Positions 48,073 to 57,914 are shown, counted from the first letter of the stretch. The stretch: DNA of 64,000 bases from Clostridiales bacterium (GCA_015058205.1 SVCS01000001.1:3577-67576), one strand, 5' to 3'. Numbers and translations: made by a program. The notes: generated from the sequence alone by a model not told the origin.

Positions 48073-48938
48073 TGGACCTGTCATCACCGGGAACAGTAAA
48101 ATCGATCCGGGAGAAGTACGGGCTGCAGCTTTCGAAAAGTCTCGGACAGAATTTCATAACAGACCGCAATATCCTGGATAAGATCATCGAGGGCGCAGGT
48201 GTTGAAGATGGTGATATGGTCATCGAGATCGGACCGGGTATCGGCGTCCTCACAGCAGAGCTTGCGGAGAGAGCGTCCTTTGTGACTGCCATTGAAATAG
48301 ATGGAAGGCTCATTCCGATATTGGAAGAGACTCTCTCTGAGTATAACAACATCAAAATCATCAATCAGGACATCCTCAAGACGGATCTTGGCGGAATCAT
48401 CGAAGAGAGCCGGCAGGCCGGGCGGTTCACAGGCAAGGTGCATATAATAGGAAACCTGCCGTACTACATTACGACGCCGATTATCATGAAACTGCTGGAA
48501 GAACAGGTCCCGGCAGACAGCATTACCGTTATGATGCAGAAGGAAGTTGCCGACCGTATCAGATCCGCGCCGGGGAGCAGAACCTACGGGGCGATATCCG
48601 TGGCAGTACAGTATTACTGCCGCGTCACAAAAGTCGCCGATGTGCCGAAGGAAGCTTTTGTTCCAAGGCCGAAGGTGGAATCCACAGTTCTCAATCTTGA
48701 GCCGCTTGATGCAAAGGCAATCGAACTGAAGGATGAGAAATTGTTTATGCGATGCATAAAAGCAGGATTTGCCCAGAGGAGAAAAACCCTGCTCAACTCT
48801 CTCGCCTCTGCGGGAGGGATGGATAAAGACAAAGTAAAAAAGATCCTCGCCTCTGCAGGTATCGATCCGGGCAGAAGAGCGGAGACATTGACAGTAGAGG
48901 AGTTCGGGAGAATCGCGAACGAGACAGCAGATGAGTAA
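48072..48938 (+). CDS. rsmA: 16S rRNA (adenine1518/1519-N6)-dimethyltransferase RsmA (KsgA)
   Basis: SLGQNFITDRNILDKII; VIEIGPGIGVLTAEL; IGNLPYYITTPIIMKLLE. Confidence 0.96.
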   Translation: MDLSSPGTVKSIREKYGLQLSKSLGQNFITDRNILDKIIEGAGVEDGDMVIEIGPGIGVLTAELAERASFVTAIEIDGRLIPILEETLSEYNNIKIINQDILKTDLGGIIEESRQAGRFTGKVHIIGNLPYYITTPIIMKLLEEQVPADSITVMMQKEVADRIRSAPGSRTYGAISVAVQYYCRVTKVADVPKEAFVPRPKVESTVLNLEPLDAKAIELKDEKLFMRCIKAGFAQRRKTLLNSLASAGGMDKDKVKKILASAGIDPGRRAETLTVEEFGRIANETADE

Positions 48939-50916
48939 AATAAAAAATGTCTATAAAAAAATAAAGAAGAACCATGTACTGGCGCTGTTCATTCTGGCGG
49001 TAGTCATCGATTATATCATTGAAGCGCTTGGGAGACTGTCTCCTATCGCAGCGCTGCAGTTCTTTGGAGAGCATCCGCTTATAACCTTCTGCAACGTCAT
49101 GCTGATTATGGCAGTGATTTCACTGTCGCTGCTGTTCAAGCGGCGGGTGTTCGCTGCCTGCATGCTGTCACTTCTGTGGCTTTCCATTGGAATTATCAAC
49201 GGCATCATACTCACAAACAGAATGACACCGTTTAATGTTAAGGACCTGTCCACACTAAGTGAAGCACAGTCGATCCTCACCAATTATTTTTCCGTCAAGA
49301 GTCTGATCATCATCGGCGCCGGCGCAGCGCTGTTTGTGCTGCTGGTCATTCTCCTGTTCCGGAAGACGCCGAGAAGCAAAGGCAAAATCGATTACAGAAA
49401 GTCCATCGCATCTGTTCTGATCATCATCTTTGTGGCCTTCGGATCGATTACCGGCGGAATGCAGCTGGGCGTGCTGGACACCTTTTTCCCGAGTTTGCCG
49501 TACGCTTACAGAGATAACGGCGTACCGTATTCCTTCATGATCACCTGGGTCAAGACAGGAATCGACAGACCAAAGGGCTATTCCGAGGATATGATGAAGG
49601 ACATTTTTACAGGCGGGGAAATCGGAGCAGACAGTATCTACACCCCGGGAAAAGATGATACAGAAAAACCGAAGAAGACTCCGAACATCATCTTCCTCCA
49701 GCTGGAATCCTTTATCGATCCGACAATCGCGAAAAACATAGAATATTCAAAGGATCCGATACCATATTACAGGCAGCTGCTCAAGAAGTATTCCTCTGGA
49801 TATCTGACGGTTCCCGCTGTTGGAGCAGGCACCGCCAATGTTGAGTTTGAAGCAATCACCGGCATCAGCGCGAGATTCTTCGGCCCGGGAGAATACCCTT
49901 ACAAGAGCATCTTGACGAAGACGACCTGCGAAAGCGCACCATATGATCTGAGACAGGTCGGTTACACATCTCATGCGATTCATAACCACAGAGGCGCCTT
50001 CTATAACAGAAACACTGTATTCGCCAATCTGGGCTTCGATACATTCACTTGTCTTGAATACATGAACAACGTGGTCAAGACGCCGAAGAACTGGGCCAAG
50101 GACACTGTTCTGACTGAGAATATCATCGATGCGCTGAACAGTTCCGAAGGGCCGGATTACATCTACACCATCTCTGTTCAGGGTCACGGCAAGTATCCGG
50201 AGGAGCAGGTCATAGAAGATCCGGTGATCGAAGTGACCAAAGCGCCGGATGAAAACTCGAAGTGGAGCTATGAATACTACGCCAATCAGGTATATGAAAT
50301 GGATCTCTTCGTCAAGGAGCTGACCGATGTCCTCGAAGACTACGATGAAGATGTCGTTCTCGTTATGTACGGCGACCATCTGCCGGCCCTTGACATGACA
50401 GAGGAGAACCTTACGACAGGAGATCTCTATAAAACCCAGTACGTAATCTGGAGCAACTTCGGTCTTGAGAAGAAGGATGAAGATGTCTGCGCATATGAGA
50501 TCACATCCCATCTGCTCAAACGGTTTGGCATCTCAGCAGGACTGCTGAACAAGTACCATCAGAATTACGAAGGAACGAAGAATTATCTGAGCAATCTGGA
50601 AGCCCTGTCACACGATATGCTCTACGGCAAAAACTATATATACGGCGGCAAGAAACCGTTCGAGCCGACGGAACTCAAGATGGGCATCAGGGATATCAAA
50701 ATCGAAAACATCGTCAAAATCGGCGACAAGTATTATATAAAAGGACAGAACTTCACAGAGTACAGCAAGATTTCCCTCGATGGTGAAGTGCTGAAGACCG
50801 TATATCTGGGTCCGACCATCCTCGCTCTTAACGAAGAGGTTGACCCTGCCAGAGCGTCGGAGATGAAGGTAAGCCAGGTGGAGAAGAACAAGGAAATCTT
50901 AAGTACGACCGAATAG
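48931..50916 (+). CDS. LTA synthase family sulfatase-fold membrane protein with C-terminal Ig/IPT-like extension
   Basis: Multi-TM N-terminus, PNIIFLQLESFIDPT, VPAVGAGTANVEFEAITG, VVLVMYGDHLPALD; C-terminal beta-rich IKGQNFTEYSKISLDGE. Confidence 0.85.
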   Translation: MSKIKNVYKKIKKNHVLALFILAVVIDYIIEALGRLSPIAALQFFGEHPLITFCNVMLIMAVISLSLLFKRRVFAACMLSLLWLSIGIINGIILTNRMTPFNVKDLSTLSEAQSILTNYFSVKSLIIIGAGAALFVLLVILLFRKTPRSKGKIDYRKSIASVLIIIFVAFGSITGGMQLGVLDTFFPSLPYAYRDNGVPYSFMITWVKTGIDRPKGYSEDMMKDIFTGGEIGADSIYTPGKDDTEKPKKTPNIIFLQLESFIDPTIAKNIEYSKDPIPYYRQLLKKYSSGYLTVPAVGAGTANVEFEAITGISARFFGPGEYPYKSILTKTTCESAPYDLRQVGYTSHAIHNHRGAFYNRNTVFANLGFDTFTCLEYMNNVVKTPKNWAKDTVLTENIIDALNSSEGPDYIYTISVQGHGKYPEEQVIEDPVIEVTKAPDENSKWSYEYYANQVYEMDLFVKELTDVLEDYDEDVVLVMYGDHLPALDMTEENLTTGDLYKTQYVIWSNFGLEKKDEDVCAYEITSHLLKRFGISAGLLNKYHQNYEGTKNYLSNLEALSHDMLYGKNYIYGGKKPFEPTELKMGIRDIKIENIVKIGDKYYIKGQNFTEYSKISLDGEVLKTVYLGPTILALNEEVDPARASEMKVSQVEKNKEILSTTE

Positions 50917-50940
50917 GACTTAAGACAGAGAGGTTCGAAG

Positions 50941-51501
50941 ATGAACAGGATCGTAAGAGTACCGCAAATAGAAACAGACAGACTGATTCTCAGAATGTGG
51001 TCAAAGAGGGACGCGGAAGCGCTGTATGACTATGCCAGGGATCCTGATGTTGGCCCGAATGCCGGATGGAAACCACATGCTAACGTAGGAGAATCCCGCA
51101 TGATCATCGACCAGCTGTTCCGGCGCAATATGACCTGGGCTATTGTGGAGAAGGCAACCGGAACAGTCGTCGGCAGCATTGGATTCGAGCCGGATAAATA
51201 CAGACCGGAAATCAACAGCAGGGAGATGGGTTACTCCCTCGCGAAGAGCCGCTGGGGAAGAGGCTATATGACAGAGGCGGCAAAGAGCCTCATACAGTAT
51301 GCTTTCAGGGAACTCAAACTGGACGTTCTGATGATTCGCACCAGTGAGACGAACATCAGAAGCCAGCGTGTGATTGAGAAGTGCGGCTTCCAATATGAAG
51401 GGACGCTCAGAAGGGCATACAGGACGTATGACAGAGGCATGCGAGAGGTAAGATGTTACTCCATGTTGCGCGAGGAATACGAGAACCTTTATCTTGAATG
51501 A
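50941..51501 (+). CDS. GNAT N-acetyltransferase (RimJ/RimL-like)
   Basis: IETDRLILRMWSKRDAEALYDYARDPDVGPNAGWKPH; MGYSLAKSRWGRGYMTEAAKSLI; N..SQRVIEKCGFQYEG. Confidence 0.92.
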   Translation: MNRIVRVPQIETDRLILRMWSKRDAEALYDYARDPDVGPNAGWKPHANVGESRMIIDQLFRRNMTWAIVEKATGTVVGSIGFEPDKYRPEINSREMGYSLAKSRWGRGYMTEAAKSLIQYAFRELKLDVLMIRTSETNIRSQRVIEKCGFQYEGTLRRAYRTYDRGMREVRCYSMLREEYENLYLE

Positions 51502-51532
51502 CCTTTGAAAGTGTGATAACATTACAAGGCGT

Positions 51533-51988
51533 ATGGAAAAATTCATGGAAGAGGCCTTGCAGGAGGCCAGGAAAGCAGCCGCGGAAGGAGAAGTTCCCAT
51601 CGGGGCTGTGATTGTTCGTGAAGGCGAAATCATCGCCAGAGCGCATAATAAGACAGAACAGGATAAAGACCCGACGGCCCATGCCGAGATGCTTGCCATC
51701 AGGAAAGCAGCGGAATATCTCGGAGGGTGGCGGCTCACAGGATGCAGCATGTTTGTGACGACAGAGCCATGCAGCATGTGTGCCGGTGCGATTGTCTGGT
51801 CAAGGATAGAGAAGCTGTACATTGGGACGATGGATCCGAAGGCAGGCGCCTGCGGTTCCCTGATGAACATCCCGCAGGACAGCAGACTCAATCACTATGT
51901 GGAAATTGAAACAGGACTGATGCGTGAAGAATGCGCCGGCCTGATGAAAGATTTTTTCAGGAAACTGAGATCGGAGGAAAGACGATAA
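51533..51988 (+). CDS. tadA: tRNA-specific adenosine deaminase TadA
   Basis: AHAEMLAIRKAAEYLGGWRLTGCSMFVTTEPCSMCAGAIVWSRI. Confidence 0.95.
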   Translation: MEKFMEEALQEARKAAAEGEVPIGAVIVREGEIIARAHNKTEQDKDPTAHAEMLAIRKAAEYLGGWRLTGCSMFVTTEPCSMCAGAIVWSRIEKLYIGTMDPKAGACGSLMNIPQDSRLNHYVEIETGLMREECAGLMKDFFRKLRSEERR

Positions 51989-52947
51989 TGAAAAGAATAA
52001 GCGCAATCATATGCGTGATAATGATGGCAGTGGCACTGATGGCGCCGGCGGCTTTTGCAGCTGAGGATACCAATGATGCAGCAGCAACAGCAAAAACTGA
52101 TCTGGAGCTTGTAAACTCTTCACCTGAAGACGGAGCGACCGGTGTAGCAGTGGACAATCTGAGTGTCAAGATGCGCTTCAACAAGGATGTCAAGCCGGCA
52201 AGTGACAAAATCAAAAAGGCCAACGCCAAGCAGTTCAAGCTTGTTGACTCCGAAGGAAAGAATATTCCAATCAAAATATACTACAGTGAGAAGGAAGAAG
52301 GACTGATCCTCGTTGCAGCCGATGTTTATTCAGGCGGTACAAAGAACGCAATCAAAGGCGATGAGGAGTACACACTTACAGTAGGAAGGAACTTTCAGGC
52401 GACCGATGGATCCACAACAGGACAGAAGGTCACAGTAACAATGAAGACCATCAACCAGGGAAGATCCACAGCGATCTACATGGTACTCATGGTTCTGATG
52501 ATGGTCGGAATGGTATTCTTCACACTGAGAAGCACCAAGAAGGCAGAGAAGAAAAAGCAGGAAGAGCGTGAGTTCAAGGAAGGCGTAAACCCTTATAAGG
52601 AAGCCAAGAAATCAGGCAAATCCGTTGCGGAAGTCGTTGCTAAGGAGAACAAGAAGAAGGCTAAGAAGGAAGAAGCCATCCGCAAGCAGAAGGAGGCAGA
52701 AGCCGCGATCGAGGCCGAGATCATCGAGAAGATCAGAAGAGAATCCAACAAGAGAGTTTCCTTACCTCGTCCAATCAGCGCCAAGGGAAGTGACCTGAAG
52801 CTGAAGGTCGTGACAGATGCCGGCCACAAGGTGGAGGCTGCAGAGCAGAGAGAGATCAAGAGCAACAAGGGAACGACGAATCCTAAGAATCAGAGCGGCA
52901 AAAGCAGAAACAAGAAGAACAAAGGCAAGGGCAAGAAGAAAAAGTAA
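51988..52947 (+). CDS. Exported Ig-like (Big_5-type) domain protein with TM and basic cytoplasmic coiled-coil tail
   Basis: Signal peptide MKRISAIICVIMMAVALMAPAAFAAE; SSPEDGATGVAVDNLSVKMRFNKDV; TM IYMVLMVLMMVGMVFFTL; Lys-rich tail. Start overlaps tadA stop (TAATG). Confidence 0.75.
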   Translation: MKRISAIICVIMMAVALMAPAAFAAEDTNDAAATAKTDLELVNSSPEDGATGVAVDNLSVKMRFNKDVKPASDKIKKANAKQFKLVDSEGKNIPIKIYYSEKEEGLILVAADVYSGGTKNAIKGDEEYTLTVGRNFQATDGSTTGQKVTVTMKTINQGRSTAIYMVLMVLMMVGMVFFTLRSTKKAEKKKQEEREFKEGVNPYKEAKKSGKSVAEVVAKENKKKAKKEEAIRKQKEAEAAIEAEIIEKIRRESNKRVSLPRPISAKGSDLKLKVVTDAGHKVEAAEQREIKSNKGTTNPKNQSGKSRNKKNKGKGKKKK

Positions 52948-52972
52948 ATAACGCCGCACCTACAAAGAACAG

Positions 52973-53018
52973 AAACCCGGAGAACCAGTCCGACGACGCG
53001 GACAGCTCCGGGTTTTTT
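52973..53018 (+). terminator. Intrinsic terminator
   Basis: AACCCGGAG ... CTCCGGGTT followed by TTTTAT. Confidence 0.82.
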
Positions 53019-53055
53019 ATGATATAATTTTATGGTAAGCGGAGGGAAAAAGGAA

Positions 53056-53985
53056 ATGGAATTGAGACTCAAATCATATGCGAAAATCAATCTGACGCTG
53101 GATATCAAGGGCGTTACAGAGGACGGCATGCATCTAGTGGAAATGGTCATGCAGCAGATTCTTCTGTGCGATGATATTGATATGAAGTGGACCGCCGATG
53201 CGGAAACCTTTGAAATCAACCTAAAGACAAACAGGAAGTATCTGCCGACAGATGAGAGAAATCTGGCATACAAGGCGGCCCTCGTAATGAAAAAAATTGC
53301 AGGGGACCGTGATATGCGCGGGAAGTTGGACATCAATATCAAGAAGCGGATTCCTGTGGCAGCAGGTCTTGCAGGAGGAAGCGGCAACGGTGCAGCAGTT
53401 CTTCACGGATTGAATGTCCTTTGGGGTATGGATCTGAGTCTTGCGGAACTTTGCAGGGCAGGAGCGGAGCTTGGATCCGACGTTCCATTCTGCGTTATGG
53501 GACAGGCCGCGGAAAACGAGACGCTCAAAGAGAGATTTGCTGGAGATTCCCTTGCCTGCCACTGCGCACTGGCGACAGGTACCGGGACAGACCTTGAGCC
53601 GCTCAAAGGTCTGGAAAGCCACCTTGTCCTGTCGAAACCGCCGGTTAGTGTTTCTACGGCGAAAGCCTATCAGGGCATTGATAGTATTGAGATTCCCGCG
53701 CGGCCGAACACAGCGGAGATGATAGAAGGTTTAAAAACAAAAGACTATTCCCTAATAGAAAAAAACATGGTCAACGTACTTGAAAATTACACGTTAAAGG
53801 AGTATCCTACAGTTGTGTATACAAAGAACAAGATGCAGGAGTTGTGCTTCGGACATGCTGTTTTGATGAGTGGAAGCGGACCATCCGTTTACGGCCTTGC
53901 TGACAGCATCAAACAATCCCGATTGATTTGTGAAGAGATGAAAAAAATCAACCGGGAGAGCTTCTGGACAAGAACGACATACTGA
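53056..53985 (+). CDS. ispE: 4-diphosphocytidyl-2-C-methyl-D-erythritol kinase IspE
   Basis: LKSYAKINLTLDIKG; IPVAAGLAGGSGNGAAVLHGLN; VLMSGSGPSVYGL. Confidence 0.94.
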   Translation: MELRLKSYAKINLTLDIKGVTEDGMHLVEMVMQQILLCDDIDMKWTADAETFEINLKTNRKYLPTDERNLAYKAALVMKKIAGDRDMRGKLDINIKKRIPVAAGLAGGSGNGAAVLHGLNVLWGMDLSLAELCRAGAELGSDVPFCVMGQAAENETLKERFAGDSLACHCALATGTGTDLEPLKGLESHLVLSKPPVSVSTAKAYQGIDSIEIPARPNTAEMIEGLKTKDYSLIEKNMVNVLENYTLKEYPTVVYTKNKMQELCFGHAVLMSGSGPSVYGLADSIKQSRLICEEMKKINRESFWTRTTY

Positions 53986-54021
53986 GAATTGTGAAGGATA
54001 TAAGGAATTAGGGGAAAGATA

Positions 54022-54693
54022 ATGTTAAACTTTGATATTCAGAATCACAAACCGCTTAGAGAGATGGTTTATGAGGAGTTGAAGATGCAGATCCTCAAGG
54101 GTTCCATTATTCCTGGAACCAGGATGATGGAAGTAGAACTTGCTGAGGAGATGGGCGTCAGCAGAACTCCAATCAGAGAAGCCATCAGAAAGCTTGAAAA
54201 AGAAGGGCTGGTTACCATTGAGCCTAGAAGAGGCGCCTACGCCTCGATGATTTCCACGGAAGATATGGTGGAGATTCTTGAAGTGAGACAGGATCTGGAA
54301 GGACTCGCAGCATACTTTGCCGCTAACAGAATGACAGAGGAGCAGATGGCAGAGCTCAAGGAAGTATCCAACAACTATAATGAAGCTGTAAAACGCGGGA
54401 AAATGGAAGACATGATCAAATATGATACGAGATTCCATCATATTATAGTAGAATCCTGCCGCAACAAGATTCTCGTTCAGATGATCGAGCAGCTGCAGGA
54501 GCTGGTCCTCAGATTCAGATACATATATTATGATAATTTCAGACGTGCGGAAAATATGCCGGAGGAACACGAGGCGATCGTGGCAGCCATTTCAGAAGGC
54601 AATGCCGACAAGGCCCGCGCTGCGGCAGATATACACATTGACAGGCTCAAAGAACTTGTTGTGAAAGAAGGCGTACAGCAGAGACACGTGTAA
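54022..54693 (+). CDS. GntR-family regulator, FCD subfamily
   Basis: ELAEEMGVSRTPIREAIRKLEKEGLVTIEPRRGAYAS wHTH; FCD metal motif candidates DTRFHH, EEH, DIHIDRL. Confidence 0.92.
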   Translation: MLNFDIQNHKPLREMVYEELKMQILKGSIIPGTRMMEVELAEEMGVSRTPIREAIRKLEKEGLVTIEPRRGAYASMISTEDMVEILEVRQDLEGLAAYFAANRMTEEQMAELKEVSNNYNEAVKRGKMEDMIKYDTRFHHIIVESCRNKILVQMIEQLQELVLRFRYIYYDNFRRAENMPEEHEAIVAAISEGNADKARAAADIHIDRLKELVVKEGVQQRHV

Positions 54694-54720
54694 GGATCCG
54701 CGAAAAAAGATGCATTCAGA

Positions 54721-54746
54721 AGGTGTCAGAAATGACACCTTTTATC
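54721..54746 (+). terminator. Intrinsic terminator after gntR
   Basis: AGGTGTCA-GAAA-TGACACCT-TTTTAT, perfect 8-bp stem with GAAA tetraloop. Confidence 0.88.
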
Positions 54747-54775
54747 GTATTCAGCCACTTAAGCGAGGAGAAGAC

Positions 54776-56329
54776 ATGAGAGAGAAATACTTAAAACTAC
54801 AGAATGGCAGTGATATAAGAGGCGTTTCCTTGACAGGCGTACCAGGTGAGAACCTGAGTCTCAGGGAAGGGGAGGCAAAAGAAATCGCCATCGGCTTCAT
54901 TGCCTGGCTTTCCGAGAAGAAAGGCATCAAACCGGAGGACATGACGCTGGCAATCGGAAGAGATCCGAGAACATCCGGACCGAGACTTCTTGACGGATTG
55001 ATGGACGGCTTCGGCGAGTATGGATGCAGAGTCTATGACTTTGGTTATGCTTCTACACCGGCAATGTTCATGGCAACGGTCTTCGAGGACTTCGCCTGCG
55101 ACGGAACAGTGATGATCACAGCAAGTCATCTGCCATACAATAGAAACGGGTTCAAGTTCTTCACAAGAGAAGGCGGACTCAATAAAAAGGATATTACAGC
55201 AATACTGGAATATGCTGCCGACAAGGATGCGCAGATTGCAAAACTTGGGAACCCCCCGAAAGCAGGACAGCAGACCCATAGACTTGGCAAGCTGGTGTTT
55301 GAAGCGGAGAAGAACGACATCATGACACCGTACTGCGAGTTCCTGAAGAAGCTCATCGTTGATGGAGTCGGTGCCGGCGAGAAGCCGCTGGAAGGAATGA
55401 AGATTGTTGTAGACGCAGGAAACGGCGGCGGCGGCTTCTACGCAACAAGGGTGCTGAAACCGCTTGGCGCGGACACCAGCGCCAGCCAGTTCCTGGAGCC
55501 GGACGGCATGTTCGAAAACCATGCGCCAAATCCTGAAGACAAGGAGGCCATCAATGCCATCTCTCTTCAGACAGTAGCAAGCGGTGCGGACCTTGGGCTC
55601 ATTTTCGATACAGACGTTGACCGCTCTGCTGCCGTTGACAGCTGCGGAAGGGAGATTGCAAGAAACGGCATCATCGCGATGGCAGCAGCCCTCGTTGCGG
55701 AAGAGCATCCGGGGACAACCGTTGTAACAGACAGTATCACAAGCCGCCAGCTTACAGAGTATATCGAAAACAAGCTGGGACTGAAACACTTCAGATACAG
55801 GAGGGGTTACAGAAACGTCATCAACAAAGCCATTGAGCTTAATGAACAGGGAATCGACTCCCAGCTTGCAATCGAAACATCCGGACACGCAGCTCTGAAA
55901 GAGAACTTCTTCTTGGATGACGGCGCTTATCTGGCGACAAAGATCGTCATCAAGGCAGCGAAGCTCTTCAGGCAAGGTGAGAAAATCGACAGTGTTATTG
56001 CAGAACTGCAGGACCCGGCCGATGAGAAGGAGATCAGGATTCCGATTCTCTGTGAGGAGTTTGCGGAGTATGGGGATAAAGTCCTTTCAGACCTTGCAGA
56101 ATATGCAAAAGCAACAGCGGGGCTTTCCCTTGAAGAACCGAATTATGAAGGTGTCAGAATCAACTTCGATCCGGAAGGATGCGGCGCGCAAGGCTGGTGT
56201 CTGCTTCGCAAGTCCCTGCACGATCCGCTTCTGCCGATGAATATGGCGTCAGACGAAAAGGGCGGATGCAGAGAGATACAGAACATCATGATGGATTTCC
56301 TGTCTGGCTACGACCAGCTGAAATTGTAA
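54776..56329 (+). CDS. Phosphoglucomutase/phosphomannomutase family protein
   Basis: GRDPRTSGPRLLDGL; TASHLPYNRNGFKFFT catalytic Ser; FDTDVDRSAAVD metal loop. Confidence 0.92.
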   Translation: MREKYLKLQNGSDIRGVSLTGVPGENLSLREGEAKEIAIGFIAWLSEKKGIKPEDMTLAIGRDPRTSGPRLLDGLMDGFGEYGCRVYDFGYASTPAMFMATVFEDFACDGTVMITASHLPYNRNGFKFFTREGGLNKKDITAILEYAADKDAQIAKLGNPPKAGQQTHRLGKLVFEAEKNDIMTPYCEFLKKLIVDGVGAGEKPLEGMKIVVDAGNGGGGFYATRVLKPLGADTSASQFLEPDGMFENHAPNPEDKEAINAISLQTVASGADLGLIFDTDVDRSAAVDSCGREIARNGIIAMAAALVAEEHPGTTVVTDSITSRQLTEYIENKLGLKHFRYRRGYRNVINKAIELNEQGIDSQLAIETSGHAALKENFFLDDGAYLATKIVIKAAKLFRQGEKIDSVIAELQDPADEKEIRIPILCEEFAEYGDKVLSDLAEYAKATAGLSLEEPNYEGVRINFDPEGCGAQGWCLLRKSLHDPLLPMNMASDEKGGCREIQNIMMDFLSGYDQLKL

Positions 56330-56347
56330 TACAGGAGTAAAGTAGAG

Positions 56348-57226
56348 ATGTCTAATGGGACGGATATAATGGACACCTCCCTTGAGGAGAAGTTAAAAAA
56401 ACTTGAGGAAATTATCTTAGGATATGGGCAGATGATCGTCGCGTTCTCAGGCGGTGTGGACAGCACCTTCCTTCTGGCTTTTGCGCTGAAGGCGTTTAGG
56501 GAGGCGGGTTGCCCCGACAATGTAGCGGCCATGACAGCTACGGGACCGCAGTTTGCAGCAGATGAAACCGGATTTGCGGAACGTTTCTGTGACAGCCTGT
56601 CCATCAGCCATAAGAAGATGGACGTATCCTATGTGCTCGATGTCATCAGAGAGAATCCCCAGGACAGATGCTATTACTGCAAGAAGGCGATTTTCGGAAC
56701 GCTCAAAGAGCGGGCAGAGATGGTCGGAAGTGTCCTGGCCGACGGAACAAATCTGGACGATATGGATGATTACCGCCCTGGACACAGGGCCATCCAGGAG
56801 CTGGGTGTTGCAAGTCCGTTGAAGGAAGCAGGGCTGACGAAGGCAGAAATCAGGAAAGCGCTCGCACAAGTCGGTATCGATACAGCAGCAGATAAAGCGG
56901 ATATGCCTGCTTTTGCATGTCTTGTCACAAGAATTCCCTACGGCGAGAAAATCACCGAAGAGAAGCTGGAGATGATTTATGCAGCAGAGAGATATTTCAA
57001 AGATCACGGATTCACCCAGGTCAGGGTGAGATGTCATGAAATATCTGAAGGACTGATGGCAAGAATCGAACTGGAACAGGAAGAAATGGAGATGCTCATT
57101 GGCAGGAAAAAAGACAGCACTCCGGCAGACTATGAAGCGGTTTTAAAAGAACTCGGGTTCCATTATGCAGCGCTTGATTTAGGCGGATATGAAAAAGGCA
57201 AAATGAACAAGAGCGTTGTTGCATAA
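56348..57226 (+). CDS. larE: ATP-dependent sacrificial sulfur transferase LarE
   Basis: IVAFSGGVDSTFLLAFA PP-loop; NPQDRCYYCKKAIF; MPAFACLVTRIPYGEKITEEKL. Confidence 0.9.
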   Translation: MSNGTDIMDTSLEEKLKKLEEIILGYGQMIVAFSGGVDSTFLLAFALKAFREAGCPDNVAAMTATGPQFAADETGFAERFCDSLSISHKKMDVSYVLDVIRENPQDRCYYCKKAIFGTLKERAEMVGSVLADGTNLDDMDDYRPGHRAIQELGVASPLKEAGLTKAEIRKALAQVGIDTAADKADMPAFACLVTRIPYGEKITEEKLEMIYAAERYFKDHGFTQVRVRCHEISEGLMARIELEQEEMEMLIGRKKDSTPADYEAVLKELGFHYAALDLGGYEKGKMNKSVVA

Positions 57227-57247
57227 CGGTTTGCGCTATGCTATAAT
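57219..57247 (+). promoter_or_regulatory. Promoter of hup
   Basis: TTGCAT - 17 nt - TATAAT upstream of the HU gene. Confidence 0.72.
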
Positions 57248-57315
57248 AACGTTGCAGCAGGGGCTGCATTTACAATGTCAGTAAACCAATTACATTAATA
57301 GTGGAGGAAAAAAGA

Positions 57316-57588
57316 ATGAATAAAACTGAATTAATCGAAGCAGTAGCAAAAGAAGCTAATCTGTCAAAGAAAGATGCCGGCGCAGCAGTTGCAGCAGTAT
57401 TCGGCGAAATGACAAAAGCTCTGAAAAAGGGTGACAAGGTTCAGATGATTGGATTCGGAACTTTCGAGACTAGAAATAGAGCAGCAAGAAAGGCTAGAAA
57501 TCCTCAGACAGGCGAAGAGATTAAGATCAAGGCCACTAAGGTTCCTGCATTCAAGGCTGGAAAAGCTCTGAAGGACGCTGTAAAATAA
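57316..57588 (+). CDS. hup: HU family DNA-binding protein
   Basis: [71 protein letters not shown]. Confidence 0.97.
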   Translation: MNKTELIEAVAKEANLSKKDAGAAVAAVFGEMTKALKKGDKVQMIGFGTFETRNRAARKARNPQTGEEIKIKATKVPAFKAGKALKDAVK

Positions 57589-57602
57589 TTGGCTTACATA
57601 AG

Positions 57603-57635
57603 ATGCGGTACGCCTTGCGGCGCACCGCATTTTTC
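57603..57635 (+). terminator. Intrinsic terminator after hup
   Basis: ATGCGGTACGCC-TTGC-GGCGCACCGCAT-TTTTC; 12-bp stem with one mismatch. Confidence 0.88.
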
Positions 57636-57654
57636 GTATTGGAGGAGAAGCACA

Positions 57655-57885
57655 ATGTTGAATTTTCAGTCACTATTAACATTTAACTCAGCAAAGAATA
57701 AGTTTCTGTCAAATCATCCGACAGTACAGCCGTTTATCGACAACCTGAACAGCAGAGAGCCCGAACCGGGCCAGGAAGTTGCCATAGCGGTCAGATATCC
57801 GGATGGCACTGAGTACAAGACAGGAGTGAAAGTAACGGAAGACGATCTGCAGCTGCTCGGTTTGCTCAGAGAGCTGCTCAAATAG
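57655..57885 (+). CDS. Small hypothetical protein (76 aa)
   Basis: ATG 57655 with RBS ggaggag; MLNFQSLLTFNSAKNKFLSNHPTVQPFIDNL...; no recognised family. Confidence 0.6.
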   Translation: MLNFQSLLTFNSAKNKFLSNHPTVQPFIDNLNSREPEPGQEVAIAVRYPDGTEYKTGVKVTEDDLQLLGLLRELLK

Positions 57886-57914
57886 AATCCGTATCTGAAA
57901 AAGAGGAAAAAGAG

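Noticed and set aside
52948-53030. Possible SRP RNA or other ncRNA near tadA
   Set aside because: Only ~80 nt, explained by a simple intrinsic terminator; no SRP Alu/S-domain motifs seen.
54797-55975. 392-aa minus-strand ORF antisense to the phosphohexomutase gene
   Set aside because: Cys-rich shadow ORF without motifs or RBS context; opposite frame of a clear gene.
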